DNA of 64,000 nt, taken from contig NZ_BMQP01000027.1 in assembly GCF_014648175.1 (NCBI RefSeq), forward strand, positions 1 to 64,000. The letters run 5' to 3'. The notes under the pieces were generated by a model. The model saw nothing but the letters and a program-made list of their open reading frames with translations. It did not search any database and was not told where the DNA came from. Shown one piece after another: positions 41,794 to 49,409 of the stretch. The stretch comes from Planobispora rosea (GTDB lineage Bacteria > Actinomycetota > Actinomycetes > Streptosporangiales > Streptosporangiaceae). Each line of letters starts with the position of its first letter. The stretch's first letter is position 1. Position numbers and translations under genes: made by a program.

Positions 41794-43092
41794 ATGTCGA
41801 AGCGCCGCCTGGTGATCGCCGTGTCCGTGGTGTCACTGGTGGCCCTCCTGTCCTCATGCGGCGTCATCCGGGGGGACGACGAGGAGGGCCAGAAGGGCAC
41901 GGTGACCACGGGCGTCACCAACGATCCGTGCCCGATCCCGGTCGACAGGACCAAGGGGTGCATCTATCTCGGCACCATCTCCGACCTGACGTCCGGGCCG
42001 TTCGCCGCGCTGGCCGTCCCCATCACCCAGGCGCAGAAGGCGTTCTGGAACCGGGTCAACCGGGCCGGCGGCATCGGCGGCAAGTACGAGGTGGACGTGC
42101 AGGCCTACGTCCGCGACAACAAGTACAACCCCGAGACGCACAACCAGGTCTACCAGGAGATCAAGGACAACGTGCTCGGCCTGACCCAGACGCTGGGCTC
42201 GCCGACCACCGCGGCCATCATCGCCGACCTGAAGGCCAACAGCGTCGTCTCCGCGCCCGCGTCGTGGACCTCCGCCTGGGAGTTCGAGGACGTCATCGTC
42301 GAGAGCGGCGCGAACTACTGCATCGAGTCGATGAACGCCGTCGACTACGCGGTGGAGACCTACCGGCCGAAGACCGTGATGGCCGTGCACTACGCCGGTG
42401 ACTACGGCGCCGACGCCGCCGCCGGGGCGAAGATCGCGGCGGAGCGGAACGGCCTGGAGTTCACCGCGGTGGAGACCCCGTCCGGCGCGACCGAGCAGGG
42501 CCGGGCCATCACCGAGATCACCAAGAACAAGCCCGACCTGGTGATCCTGACCACCGGCCCGGCCGACGCCGCCGCGGTGATCGGCCAGTCCGCCGCCGCC
42601 GGGTTCGAGGGCCGCTTCATCGGCACCGGCCCGACGTGGAACCCGGCGCTGCTGCAGAGCCCGGCCGCGCCCGCGATCCTGGCCCTGTACGAGCAGTCGT
42701 CACCCGGCAGGCCGTGGGGCGCAGACACCCCCGGTCACAAGGCGATGCGCGACGCCCTGGGCGACGTCACCCCCAGCGACGGCTACACCTCCGGCTGGTC
42801 CTGGGCCTACCCGCTCAAGGCCGCGCTGGAGAAGATGGTGGCCGGCGGTGACATCAGCCGCAAGGGCCTGCTCAACGCGGTCAAGTCGCTGACCACGGTC
42901 GACTACGAGGGCATGCTGCCCCCCGAGGCCGGGAACTTCTCCGGCGACCCCGACGCCGCGACGTTCCGGCAGACCCTGATCAACAAGCCCGACAAGGCGG
43001 CGCCCACGGGCGTCACGGTCGTCCGGGACTTCTTCACCGGTCCGACCGCGCAGTCCCACAGGATGGACGGTCCCTGCTTCGGCAAACTCTGA
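41794..43092 (+). CDS. livK: ABC transporter substrate-binding lipoprotein (LivK-type)
   Basis: The 432-residue exported lipoprotein begins MSKRRLVIAVSVVSLVALLSSC (lipobox LLSSC, Cys22). The mature part has the type I binding fold (IYLGTISDLTSGPFAALAVPITQAQKAFWNRVNRAGGIGGKYEVDV, ITEITKNKPDLVILTTGPADAAAV) and ends in a Cys-containing tail. It delivers solute to LivHM. Solute identity is unknown; the linked acyl-CoA ligase argues for a carboxylate. A strong hairpin follows the gene. Confidence 0.92.
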   Translation: MSKRRLVIAVSVVSLVALLSSCGVIRGDDEEGQKGTVTTGVTNDPCPIPVDRTKGCIYLGTISDLTSGPFAALAVPITQAQKAFWNRVNRAGGIGGKYEVDVQAYVRDNKYNPETHNQVYQEIKDNVLGLTQTLGSPTTAAIIADLKANSVVSAPASWTSAWEFEDVIVESGANYCIESMNAVDYAVETYRPKTVMAVHYAGDYGADAAAGAKIAAERNGLEFTAVETPSGATEQGRAITEITKNKPDLVILTTGPADAAAVIGQSAAAGFEGRFIGTGPTWNPALLQSPAAPAILALYEQSSPGRPWGADTPGHKAMRDALGDVTPSDGYTSGWSWAYPLKAALEKMVAGGDISRKGLLNAVKSLTTVDYEGMLPPEAGNFSGDPDAATFRQTLINKPDKAAPTGVTVVRDFFTGPTAQSHRMDGPCFGKL

Positions 43093-43110
43093 CCCACCCG
43101 GGAGGTCATG

Positions 43111-43144
43111 ACGGGCCGGTACGGCGCACGCCGTACCGGCCCGT
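43111..43144 (+). terminator. strong hairpin after the liv-ligase operon
   Basis: A perfect 15-bp stem (43111-43125 with 43130-43144, beginning ACGGGCCGGTACGGC) closes a 4-nt GCAC loop 19 bp after the livK stop. A TTG follows but there is no long T-run. It probably ends the operon; the next gene's -10 box lies just after it. Confidence 0.85.
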
Positions 43145-43148
43145 TGGG

Positions 43149-43154
43149 TAGTGT
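43149..43154 (+). promoter_or_regulatory. -10 box of probable leaderless lipoprotein mRNA
   Basis: TAGTGT (TANNNT) ends 6 nt before the ATG of the small lipoprotein and lies directly after the terminator hairpin. Confidence 0.5.
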
Positions 43155-43160
43155 CGAGTC

Positions 43161-43571
43161 ATGCGACCCTTTCCGCGAAGGACCCTCGCCCTGACCGCCT
43201 CCGCCCTGGCCGCCGCCCTGCTGGCCACCGGGTGCTCCGAGCTCCAGGAAGTGAGCCAGGGCATCGACAAGGCGCAGGAATGCGTGCAGGCCGCGGGAAT
43301 CGTCACCGAGACCGCGGCGAAGGTCGCCGGCCTGGTCAACAACCCCGCCGAGATGGAGCAGGCGCTGAACGACGGGGCCACCCGCCTCGGCGAGCTGGCC
43401 GACAAGGCCGCCAACACCTCGCTGAAGGAGGCCGCCGACGGCGTCTCCTCCACCCTGGAGGGCTTCAACGTCAACAACGCCAACGAGGCCGTCGACGCGG
43501 CGCAGAAGGTCGCCACCGACAGCGCGCAGTGGGTCCAGCAGCTCACCAACGCCTGCGGTGGCGGCGGCTGA
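43161..43571 (+). CDS. small lipoprotein of unknown function
   Basis: The 136-residue protein has a lipoprotein signal (RRTLALTASALAAALLATGC, lipobox ATGC). The mature part is a helical, Ala/Glu/Asn/Val-rich domain (QEVSQGIDKAQECVQAAGIVTETAAKVAGLVNNPAEMEQAL ... VQQLTNACGGGG) with two cysteines that may pair. It resembles actinobacterial helical lipoproteins of unknown role. Transcription probably starts at the start codon. Confidence 0.82.
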   Translation: MRPFPRRTLALTASALAAALLATGCSELQEVSQGIDKAQECVQAAGIVTETAAKVAGLVNNPAEMEQALNDGATRLGELADKAANTSLKEAADGVSSTLEGFNVNNANEAVDAAQKVATDSAQWVQQLTNACGGGG

Positions 43572-43669
43572 GCCGGAGACCGGCTTCTCCTCCTCCGCAC
43601 GGGCACGGCGCTCCCCGGCGGCCGTCACGTTCCCCAATCCCGCCTTCTCTAGGGGAAATGTCGCTGAAC

Positions 43670-43675
43670 TAACGT
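43670..43675 (+). promoter_or_regulatory. -10 box of probable leaderless DUF202 mRNA
   Basis: TAACGT (TANNNT) ends 7 nt before the ATG of the first DUF202 gene. A TTCCCC/GGGGAA inverted repeat lies 20-40 bp farther upstream. Confidence 0.5.
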
Positions 43676-43682
43676 CGATTCC

Positions 43683-44045
43683 ATGGGCACCCCGACAGAG
43701 CCGGCCGGCGACCGTGGAAAGGAGCCGGACCCCCGGTTCACGCTGGCGAACGAGCGGACCTTCCTGACGTGGCTGAGCACGTCGCTCGCGCTGAGCGCGG
43801 GCGGCGTCGCCATGGCGGCCGTCTCCCCGGACGTCTTCGTGCCCTGGATGCGGACCCTGCTCGCGGTCGTCCTCGTCTCCCTGTCCGCCCTGGCCGCCGC
43901 GATGGCCTACCCGCGCTGGCGCCGCGTCCAGCACGCCCTGCGCCACGCGGCCCCGCTCCCGCCGCCCGCGCTCGCCCCGCTGTTCGGGTACGGCGTGGCG
44001 GCCGTGGCCCTGCTCGCCCTCGTCCTCATCCTGACCGGCCGATGA
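43683..44045 (+). CDS. DUF202 (YidH-like) membrane protein
   Basis: The 120-residue membrane protein shows the DUF202 core DPRFTLANERTFLTWLSTSLAL, followed by three hydrophobic helices. Function is unknown; family members are inner-membrane proteins such as E. coli YidH. It overlaps the next gene by ATGA, and the two encode paired YidH/YidG-type proteins that may form a complex (inference). Confidence 0.9.
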   Translation: MGTPTEPAGDRGKEPDPRFTLANERTFLTWLSTSLALSAGGVAMAAVSPDVFVPWMRTLLAVVLVSLSALAAAMAYPRWRRVQHALRHAAPLPPPALAPLFGYGVAAVALLALVLILTGR

Positions 44046-44470
44046 CCTCCTGGGACGGAGCGGGCCGGGGCGTCGCGGGGCGGGGGGACCGGAGCACCGT
44101 GGGGCGGGCGGAGCGGAGGGGCCGGGGCGCCGCGGGGCGGGGGACGGCCGAGCTCTGGGACGAGGGGCTGCAGAGCGAGCGCACCCGCCTGGCCTGGGTC
44201 CGCACCGCCACCATGCTGGCCGCCAGCGGCCTGGGCGCCGGCGGGGTCGCCCTGCGCACCAGCGGCGTCCACCTGCTCGTCGCCGTCCCCTTCGCCCTGG
44301 CCGCCCTGTGCGGCGCCCTCCTGCTGGCCCGCACCGGCGTGCGCTACCACCGGGTCCAGGACGCCCTGCACGGGGGCCGTCCCCTCGACGAGCGCGCCGA
44401 CGCGCTCCTCGCCTGGCTCGGCACCCTCTCCGCCGTCACCGGCTCCCTCGCCTTCGTCGTGCTCCGGTGA
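44042..44470 (+). CDS. DUF202 (YidG-like) membrane protein
   Basis: The 142-residue second DUF202 protein has a Gly/Arg-rich ~35-residue extension, then LWDEGLQSERTRLAWVRTATML (the core with R-T-x-x-A-W-x-R) and three membrane helices. It is translationally coupled to the first DUF202 gene. The function of the pair is unknown. Confidence 0.88.
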   Translation: MTSWDGAGRGVAGRGDRSTVGRAERRGRGAAGRGTAELWDEGLQSERTRLAWVRTATMLAASGLGAGGVALRTSGVHLLVAVPFALAALCGALLLARTGVRYHRVQDALHGGRPLDERADALLAWLGTLSAVTGSLAFVVLR

Positions 44471-44512
44471 GGACCGTCGCACGGGGTCCGGGTCCCCGCG
44501 GCGGGCCCGCCG

Positions 44513-44803
44513 TCAGCGGTGCAGACGGTCGGACGTCTCCACGGTCAGCTGCGCGAGGAGCGGTGCCAGCTCGGGACGTGCGCGCAGCAGGTCCTCCAGC
44601 CGCACCCGCCAGGCGCCGGTCTCGGGGAACACGGCGTCCTCGCGCTGGAGACGCAGCCGCGTCTCGGCGAGGTTCAGCTGGTACGCGGTGCCGAAATAGC
44701 GTCCCACCATGTCGGTGAGCCACCAGTAGGCGTCGGAGTCCGCCGCCGAGACGAATGCGCGGGCGCCTTCCCAGGCCACGCGTGGCTGGTGCACGACAGT
44801 CAT
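44513..44803 (-). CDS. hypothetical protein
   Basis: The 96-residue soluble protein has many aromatic and charged residues (AWEGARAFVSAADSDAYWWLTDMVGRYFGTAYQLNLAETRLRLQRE) and a helical C-terminus. I do not recognise the family. A TAGCGT box 6 nt before the ATG suggests a leaderless transcript. It diverges from the alpha/beta hydrolase gene and converges with the DUF202 pair. High G/C at third positions supports it as a real gene. Confidence 0.65.
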   Translation of the reverse strand: MTVVHQPRVAWEGARAFVSAADSDAYWWLTDMVGRYFGTAYQLNLAETRLRLQREDAVFPETGAWRVRLEDLLRARPELAPLLAQLTVETSDRLHR

Positions 44804-44809
44804 GACCGG

Positions 44810-44815
44810 ACGCTA
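44810..44815 (-). promoter_or_regulatory. -10 box of probable leaderless hypothetical-protein mRNA
   Basis: On the minus strand TAGCGT (TANNNT) ends 6 nt before the ATG at 44803. Confidence 0.45.
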
Positions 44816-44898
44816 TGTCCGATGGATGCCACCGGCAAGGTCTTGCGCCCATCGGCGTCGCCGTACTGGACGGGCGGATCGCGGGCAGAGCGGGTGGA

Positions 44899-45783
44899 AT
44901 GTTCGAAGATTTCACACAGACGCGCGTCGACGTGGGGGAGGCCGAGTTACGGGTACGGCACGGCGGCTCCGGGCCGCCCGTGCTGCTCCTGCACGGCCAT
45001 CCCCGCACCCATGTCACCTGGCACCGCGTGGCCCCGCTGCTCGCCACCGAGTTCACCGTCGTCTGCCCGGATCTGCGCGGCTACGGGCAGTCGTCCAAGC
45101 CGCCCAGCACGCCCGACCACGAGCCCTACTCCAAACGGGCCATGGCCCGCGACTGCGTGGCGCTGATGCGCTCCCTCGGCCACGAGCGCTTCGCCGTGGT
45201 CGGCCACGACCGGGGCGCGTACGTGGCACAGCGCCTCGCACTGGATCACCCGGAGGCCGTGACCCACCTCGCCGTGCTCGACGTCGTCCCGATCGGTGAT
45301 GCGCTCGCGCGCTGCGACGCCGCCTTCGCGAGCAGCTGGTGGCACTGGTTCTTCCTGGGACAGGCGGACAAGCCCGCCGAGCGCGTGATCAACGCCGACC
45401 CGGACGCCTGGTACGGCTTCGGCCCCGAGACGATGGGCCAGGAGGCCTACGAGGACCTGCGGCGGGCGATCCACGATCCGGAGACCGTGCACGCCATGTG
45501 CGAGGACTACCGGGCCGGGCTCGGAACCGACCGGGCCGCCGACGACGCCGACCGCGCCGCGGGCCGCCGTGTCGAATGCCCTGTCCTGGTGCTCTGGGCG
45601 AGCGGGGACGACCTGGCGGATCTCTACGGCGACGTGCTCGCGATCTGGCGGGACTGGGCCGGCGACCTGCGCGGAGGTCCGTTCGAGAGCGGGCACCACA
45701 TGGCCGAGGAGGCCCCGGAGGAGCTCGCCGGCGAACTGCGCGCCTTCCTGGCCGGGCGTTCCCGCAGGGACGGCACGCCGTAG
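44899..45783 (+). CDS. alpha/beta hydrolase resembling haloacetate dehalogenases
   Basis: The 294-residue protein matches the fluoroacetate-dehalogenase group in layout: LLLHGHPRTHVTWHRVAP, the GHDRGA elbow with Asp104 as nucleophile (Asp, not Ser), SSWWHWFFLGQ with His149/Trp150 as for halide binding, and a late GHHMAEEAPEEL. The position equal to the second carboxylate-binding Arg of fluoroacetate dehalogenase is Tyr108, so acetate-type substrates are uncertain and an epoxide hydrolase or other role is possible. Codon 17 is a rare TTA (44947-44949), a possible bldA-type control point. The ATG lacks a clear ribosome-binding site; an upstream ATG at 44815 would add 28 residues of weak coding character. 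Confidence 0.8.
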   Translation: MFEDFTQTRVDVGEAELRVRHGGSGPPVLLLHGHPRTHVTWHRVAPLLATEFTVVCPDLRGYGQSSKPPSTPDHEPYSKRAMARDCVALMRSLGHERFAVVGHDRGAYVAQRLALDHPEAVTHLAVLDVVPIGDALARCDAAFASSWWHWFFLGQADKPAERVINADPDAWYGFGPETMGQEAYEDLRRAIHDPETVHAMCEDYRAGLGTDRAADDADRAAGRRVECPVLVLWASGDDLADLYGDVLAIWRDWAGDLRGGPFESGHHMAEEAPEELAGELRAFLAGRSRRDGTP

Positions 45784-45792
45784 GAGCGTCCC

Positions 45793-45833
45793 GGAGTCCG
45801 GCCCGGTCCGGAGCCCCGTCCGGGCCGGACTCC
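45793..45833. terminator. bidirectional terminator hairpin
   Basis: A perfect 14-bp inverted repeat (GGAGTCCGGCCCGG with CCGGGCCGGACTCC, 13-nt loop) sits between the convergent hydrolase and MarR genes, so it can serve both. Confidence 0.8.
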
Positions 45834-45842
45834 CGCCCGGTC

Positions 45843-45870
45843 AATGATCAGCGGTCAGTGATCAGCGGTC
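45843..45870 (-). repeat. 14-bp tandem duplication across the MarR stop codon
   Basis: On the plus strand AATGATCAGCGGTC (45843-45856) is followed by AGTGATCAGCGGTC (45857-45870), 13 of 14 identical. The stop codon of the minus-strand marR-family gene (45855-45857) lies on the junction. Confidence 0.88.
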
Positions 45871-46343
45871 CGCGGGGTGGGCGAGGGCTCCGGGCGCCAG
45901 GCACGCTGGAGCCGGGCGATCTGCCGGAGAGCGCGTTTGAAGTCACCGTAGACCTCGGCGCCCAGCGCCTCCTCGTGCCGCCGCTCGATGGCGGCCAGGA
46001 TGGCGTCCGCCTTGGTGATCTCGTCGATCCCGTGCTCCGTCGGGACGATGAGCTTGGCCCGCCGATCCTGGGGATCGGGCTCGCGGCGCACGTAACCGAG
46101 CTCGACCAGCTCGTCGACGATGGTTCCGACGATCTGCTTGCGCTGGCCCGATCTCCGTGACAGCTCGGTGGCCCGGACGCCCTCGGCGTCGAGGTAGGCC
46201 AGCACCGCCCCGTGCCGCGGCCGGACATGCGGGTGTCCCTGCTCGGCGAGGGTCTCGAACAGCTCCTGCTGCACCAGGAACAGCAGCTGGCCGGTGAGCA
46301 TCCCCAGGTCGGGGTCCTGTCGTTTGCGCTCGCTCCGCCGCAT
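45855..46343 (-). CDS. MarR family transcriptional regulator
   Basis: The 162-residue regulator has a winged helix: RHGAVLAYLDAEGVRATELSRRSGQRKQIVGTIVDELVELGYVRREPDPQDRRAKLIVPTEHG, with the DxRxxx wing. The ATG at 46343 is favoured by GAGAGG 5-6 nt upstream; a more distant in-frame start lies inside the operator region. A perfect 13-bp inverted repeat between this gene and the divergent FAD oxidoreductase is the probable operator for both. The inducer is unknown. Confidence 0.92.
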   Translation of the reverse strand: MRRSERKRQDPDLGMLTGQLLFLVQQELFETLAEQGHPHVRPRHGAVLAYLDAEGVRATELSRRSGQRKQIVGTIVDELVELGYVRREPDPQDRRAKLIVPTEHGIDEITKADAILAAIERRHEEALGAEVYGDFKRALRQIARLQRAWRPEPSPTPRTADH

Positions 46344-46362
46344 GGTGGCCTCTCCCGGAAAG

Positions 46363-46399
46363 ATAGTCCTGATTCTTGACTGTCCTGAATCAGGACTAT
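46363..46399. promoter_or_regulatory. MarR operator overlapping a divergent promoter
   Basis: ATAGTCCTGATTC (46363-46375) and its exact reverse complement GAATCAGGACTAT (46387-46399) flank an 11-bp spacer. TTGACT at 46376-46381 and TATACC at 46397-46402 could be the -35 and -10 of the FAD oxidoreductase promoter (15-bp spacing), so bound repressor would cover it. Confidence 0.8.
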
Positions 46400-46446
46400 A
46401 CCGTGAAAGCACGTTGATCGCCGCACCCCCCGGAAGGACGACCGCC

Positions 46447-47838
46447 ATGACCACCTCGGTGACCGCGACTCCCGCAGCGACTTCCGCAGCGACTCCCGCG
46501 GTGACCCGTGCCGCGCGCCGCCTCGGCGGCCGGTTCGCCGGGACCGTGCACCTGCCCGGAGAGCCCGGCTACGAGGTGGCGCGGCGCCCCCTGTTCCCGG
46601 TGACCGACCCGTGGCCCGCGCTGGTGGCCGAGGCGGCCGGGCCGCAGGACGTGCGGGCCGCGGTGCTCACGGCGCGCGAGCAGGGGCTCCCGCTGGCGGT
46701 GCAGGCGACCGGGCACGGCACGCACGTCCCCTGCGACGGCGGCCTGCTGCTGAAGACCACGGGCATGGCCGGTGTGCTGATCGACCCGGAGCGGCGCATC
46801 GCCCGGGTCGGCCCCGGCGCCCAGTGGGGCCGGGTGCTGGCCGCCGCCGCGCCGTTCGGTCTGGCGCCGCTCTCGGGGTCCTCGCCGGACGTCGGCGTGA
46901 CCGGATACACCCTCGGCGGCGGCCTGGGCTGGCTGGCCCGCCGGTACGGCTTCGCCGCCGACAGCGTGCTGCGCGCCGAGGTCGTCACCGCCGACGGACG
47001 CCTGGTGACGGCGGGCCCCGACAGCCACCCCGACCTGTTCTGGGCGCTGCGCGGTGGCGGCGGCAACTTCGGCGTGGTCACCTCGCTGGAGTTCCGCCTC
47101 CACCCGGTCGCCCGGGTCCACGCCGGGACGGCCTGTTTCCCGGTCGAGCGGGCGGCCGAGACCCTGGCGTTCTACCGCGAATGGATCGCCGGCGCCCCCG
47201 GCGAGCTGAGCACCGCGGTGCTGCTGACCCGGATGCCCGACAGCCCGCAGACCCCCGAGCCGGTGCGCGGCAGGCGCGTCCTGGCGATCAAGGCCATGTA
47301 CGCAGGGGGAGCCGAGCAGGCCCGGCGGGCGCTCGCGCCGCTGTGGCAGGCCGCCGGTCCGGTGCTGCTCGACGACTTCCGCACGGTGCCCTACGCCGAG
47401 GCCTCGATGGGCGGCACCGCCCCGCGGCAGGTGAACCTGTTCGGGGAGCTGCCGGACCCGGTGATCGACGCCCTGGTGCGCGCGGCGGATCCGGAGAGCT
47501 CGCCGGAGCGGGTGACGACGGTGGAGGTGCGGCACTGGGGTGGCGCGATGGCCCACCCCGGGCCCGGCGCCGGTCCCGTCGGGCACCGCGACACGTCCCT
47601 GTCGGTGATCGTCGACGCCGAGGCGCCCGGTCTGGCCGCCGAGCTGCGCCCGTACGCCACCGGTGGCGCGTTCCTGAACTTCCTGCACGACACCGCCAGG
47701 ACCGCGACGGCCTACACCGCCGCGGACCACCGGCGGCTGACGGAGGTGAAGGGCGTCTACGACGCGGACAACACCTTCAACCTCGGGCACGTCATCCCCC
47801 CGGCCCCGCCGGCCGCCGGTGTCCACGCGGCCGGATGA
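46447..47838 (+). CDS. FAD-dependent oxidoreductase, berberine-bridge-enzyme-like
   Basis: The 463-residue VAO-family flavoprotein has the FAD-binding motifs GHGTHVPCDGGLLLKTTGM (His for covalent FAD), SGSSPDVGVTGYTLGGGLGWLARRYG and DLFWALRGGGGNFGVVTSLEF, a central substrate domain, and the C-terminal VKGVYDADNTFNLGHVI (BBE motif). The second FAD-linking Cys of bicovalent enzymes is not at the usual place, so attachment would be monocovalent. No signal peptide is clear; the N-terminus is an Ala/Thr/Pro repeat (TATPAATSAATPAVT). It is controlled by the divergent MarR regulator. Possible roles include oxidation of an aromatic or sugar substrate in detoxification or secondary metabolism. Confidence 0.92.
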   Translation: MTTSVTATPAATSAATPAVTRAARRLGGRFAGTVHLPGEPGYEVARRPLFPVTDPWPALVAEAAGPQDVRAAVLTAREQGLPLAVQATGHGTHVPCDGGLLLKTTGMAGVLIDPERRIARVGPGAQWGRVLAAAAPFGLAPLSGSSPDVGVTGYTLGGGLGWLARRYGFAADSVLRAEVVTADGRLVTAGPDSHPDLFWALRGGGGNFGVVTSLEFRLHPVARVHAGTACFPVERAAETLAFYREWIAGAPGELSTAVLLTRMPDSPQTPEPVRGRRVLAIKAMYAGGAEQARRALAPLWQAAGPVLLDDFRTVPYAEASMGGTAPRQVNLFGELPDPVIDALVRAADPESSPERVTTVEVRHWGGAMAHPGPGAGPVGHRDTSLSVIVDAEAPGLAAELRPYATGGAFLNFLHDTARTATAYTAADHRRLTEVKGVYDADNTFNLGHVIPPAPPAAGVHAAG

Positions 47839-47927
47839 CCCGCCCCGCCGCCCGGCCCTCTGCAATCCCATGTCCGTCCGGCACAGCTGGGGCGGCGAGC
47901 AGGGCAGCTACGGCAAGATATCGGCCT

Positions 47928-48728
47928 ATGTCGTCATTTGATGAGCTCGCTGGGTACGCCGCGGAGATCGCCCCCGTGATCGATGTCGTCCACGTCGGAG
48001 TGCACGCGGCGAGCGGGCGGCGCTGCCAGGAACTCGTCGCGAGGTCGGGCCTGGACGCCGGCCTCCTGATCGACCTGCGGTACGTGCTCCCGGCCCGGCC
48101 GCTGACCCGCGAGGGACTCGCCGCCGTCTACCGCTACGACCCCGTCGACGAGGCATGGATCGCGGCGCAGATCGCACGGGGGATCCTGATCGAGGACCCG
48201 GTCCGGGACGGCGCCGCGCCCAGCACGCCCGGTGCGCCCGGCGCATCCGGCATGTCAGGCGCACTCGGTGCATACGGCGCGCGCGAGGTGCTCCGCGCCA
48301 CGGACCGGGCGCTGGCGTTCATCGCGGAACTGTACGGGATCCACGCGGCGGTGACCGCCGAGCTGTGGGCGGCCCACGCCGGCCGGTTGCCCGTCCTGAC
48401 CCGCCTCGCCGGACGCCTCCTGACCGCCGCGGCGCACAGCGGCGGCCCGGCCTTCGCCCAGGTCGCCCCTCCCCACGAGCCGCCGGGCACCCCCGACGGG
48501 GTGCTGCTGTTCAACCGGCTGGCGGCACTGCGGCTGCACCGGGCCGACGCCCACGCCGCCGCCTGGAGCGGAGCGGGCCTCACCGCCGGGCAGATCGTCG
48601 CCATGCCCCCCGGACCCGCCCGGGACGCCATCGAGGCCGAGACCAACCGCCGCGCCGCGGCGCCGTACGAGACCCTGAGCGCCCGCGAACGCGAGACCCT
48701 CCTCGACGGCCTGCGCACCCTCCTCTGA
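47928..48728 (+). CDS. hypothetical actinobacterial protein
   Basis: The 266-residue soluble protein has a conserved-looking N-terminal part (SSFDELAGYAAEIAPVIDVVHVGVHAASGRRCQELVARSGLDAGLLIDLRYVLP), a Pro/Gly/Ala/Ser linker (about 98-115) made of degenerate short DNA repeats, and a helical C-terminal half (FIAELYGIHAAVTAELWAAHAGRLPVLTRLAGR...). I do not recognise the fold; homologues are probably uncharacterised actinobacterial proteins. The ATG lacks a ribosome-binding site, and CAAGAT 8 nt upstream may be a -10 box. A 20-bp repeat spans its stop. Confidence 0.7.
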   Translation: MSSFDELAGYAAEIAPVIDVVHVGVHAASGRRCQELVARSGLDAGLLIDLRYVLPARPLTREGLAAVYRYDPVDEAWIAAQIARGILIEDPVRDGAAPSTPGAPGASGMSGALGAYGAREVLRATDRALAFIAELYGIHAAVTAELWAAHAGRLPVLTRLAGRLLTAAAHSGGPAFAQVAPPHEPPGTPDGVLLFNRLAALRLHRADAHAAAWSGAGLTAGQIVAMPPGPARDAIEAETNRRAAAPYETLSARERETLLDGLRTLL

Positions 48729-48761
48729 GCCCCCGCCCCGGCCTCTGCGCCCCCACCTCGG
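48722..48761 (+). repeat. 20-bp imperfect tandem duplication across a stop codon
   Basis: CCTCTGAGCCCCCGCCCCGG (48722-48741) is followed by CCTCTGCGCCCCCACCTCGG (48742-48761), 17 of 20 identical. The TGA stop is inside the first copy; in the second copy TGA reads TGC. Confidence 0.85.
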
Positions 48762-48815
48762 CCCGCTGCCTCTCCTCGTCCAGCCGCCCGACGGCCTCCG
48801 CCGCCCATGCGCCGA

Positions 48816-49316
48816 TCATGAGGGGAGCGTGAGGGCCTGACGGGCGACGGCCTGCCGTTCGGCGGCCTCCCGCTGCGCGGTCTCCTGTTCGGCGGCCGCG
48901 CGGGTGTCGTAGGCGGCGCGGGCGGCGGCGATCTCGTTCTGGTGCTCCTCGGTCCAGGTCACCAGCGCGCGGATGGTGTCGTGCAGGGTGGAGCCGAGGG
49001 GGGTGAGCTCGTAGTCCACCCGGGGCGGCACGGTCGGGTGCACGGTGCGGCTCACCAGGCCGTCGCGCTCCAGCTGGCGCAGTGTCCGGGTGAGCATCCG
49101 CTGGCTGACCCCGTCTATCTTGCGGCGCAGTTCCGTGAAACGCAGGCTGCGCCGGTCGAGCAGGGCGATGACGAGCAGTGACCACTTGTCGGCGATCCGG
49201 TCGAGGATCTGCCGGACCTCGCAGTCCTCCCGCGTGTCCCACTGGAGAACGTCGTAGTCGTCGTCGGTATCCCCGCAGGAACCGAGGGACTTTGAAGTGC
49301 CGTCTTCCATGGTCAT
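48816..49316 (-). CDS. HxlR family transcriptional regulator
   Basis: The 166-residue winged-helix regulator has the HxlR core: REDCEVRQILDRIADKWSLLVIALLDRRSLRFTELRRKIDGVSQRMLTRTLRQLERDGLVSRTVHPTVPPRVDYELTPLGSTL. The Cys in DCE is a frequent redox or ligand site. The C-terminus is a long Ala/Glu-rich helix (about 130-160). It is divergent from the MFS gene, and nested inverted repeats lie in the gap, so it probably controls that exporter. Confidence 0.92.
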   Translation of the reverse strand: MTMEDGTSKSLGSCGDTDDDYDVLQWDTREDCEVRQILDRIADKWSLLVIALLDRRSLRFTELRRKIDGVSQRMLTRTLRQLERDGLVSRTVHPTVPPRVDYELTPLGSTLHDTIRALVTWTEEHQNEIAAARAAYDTRAAAEQETAQREAAERQAVARQALTLPS

Positions 49317-49339
49317 CGATGGTGACTGAAGATGCTCTC

Positions 49340-49385
49340 GGTTACAAGAGGGAACCGGCAGTCATCCTGGTAACCGGCCGGTTCC
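49340..49385. promoter_or_regulatory. nested inverted repeats between HxlR and MFS genes
   Basis: GGTTAC (49340) pairs with GTAACC (49370), and GGAACCGG (49351) pairs with CCGGTTCC (49378). The two interleaved palindromes lie 25-70 bp before the MFS start and are candidate HxlR sites. Confidence 0.5.
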
Positions 49386-49409
49386 GTGCGCATCGAGAGG
49401 AGCCGCCTG

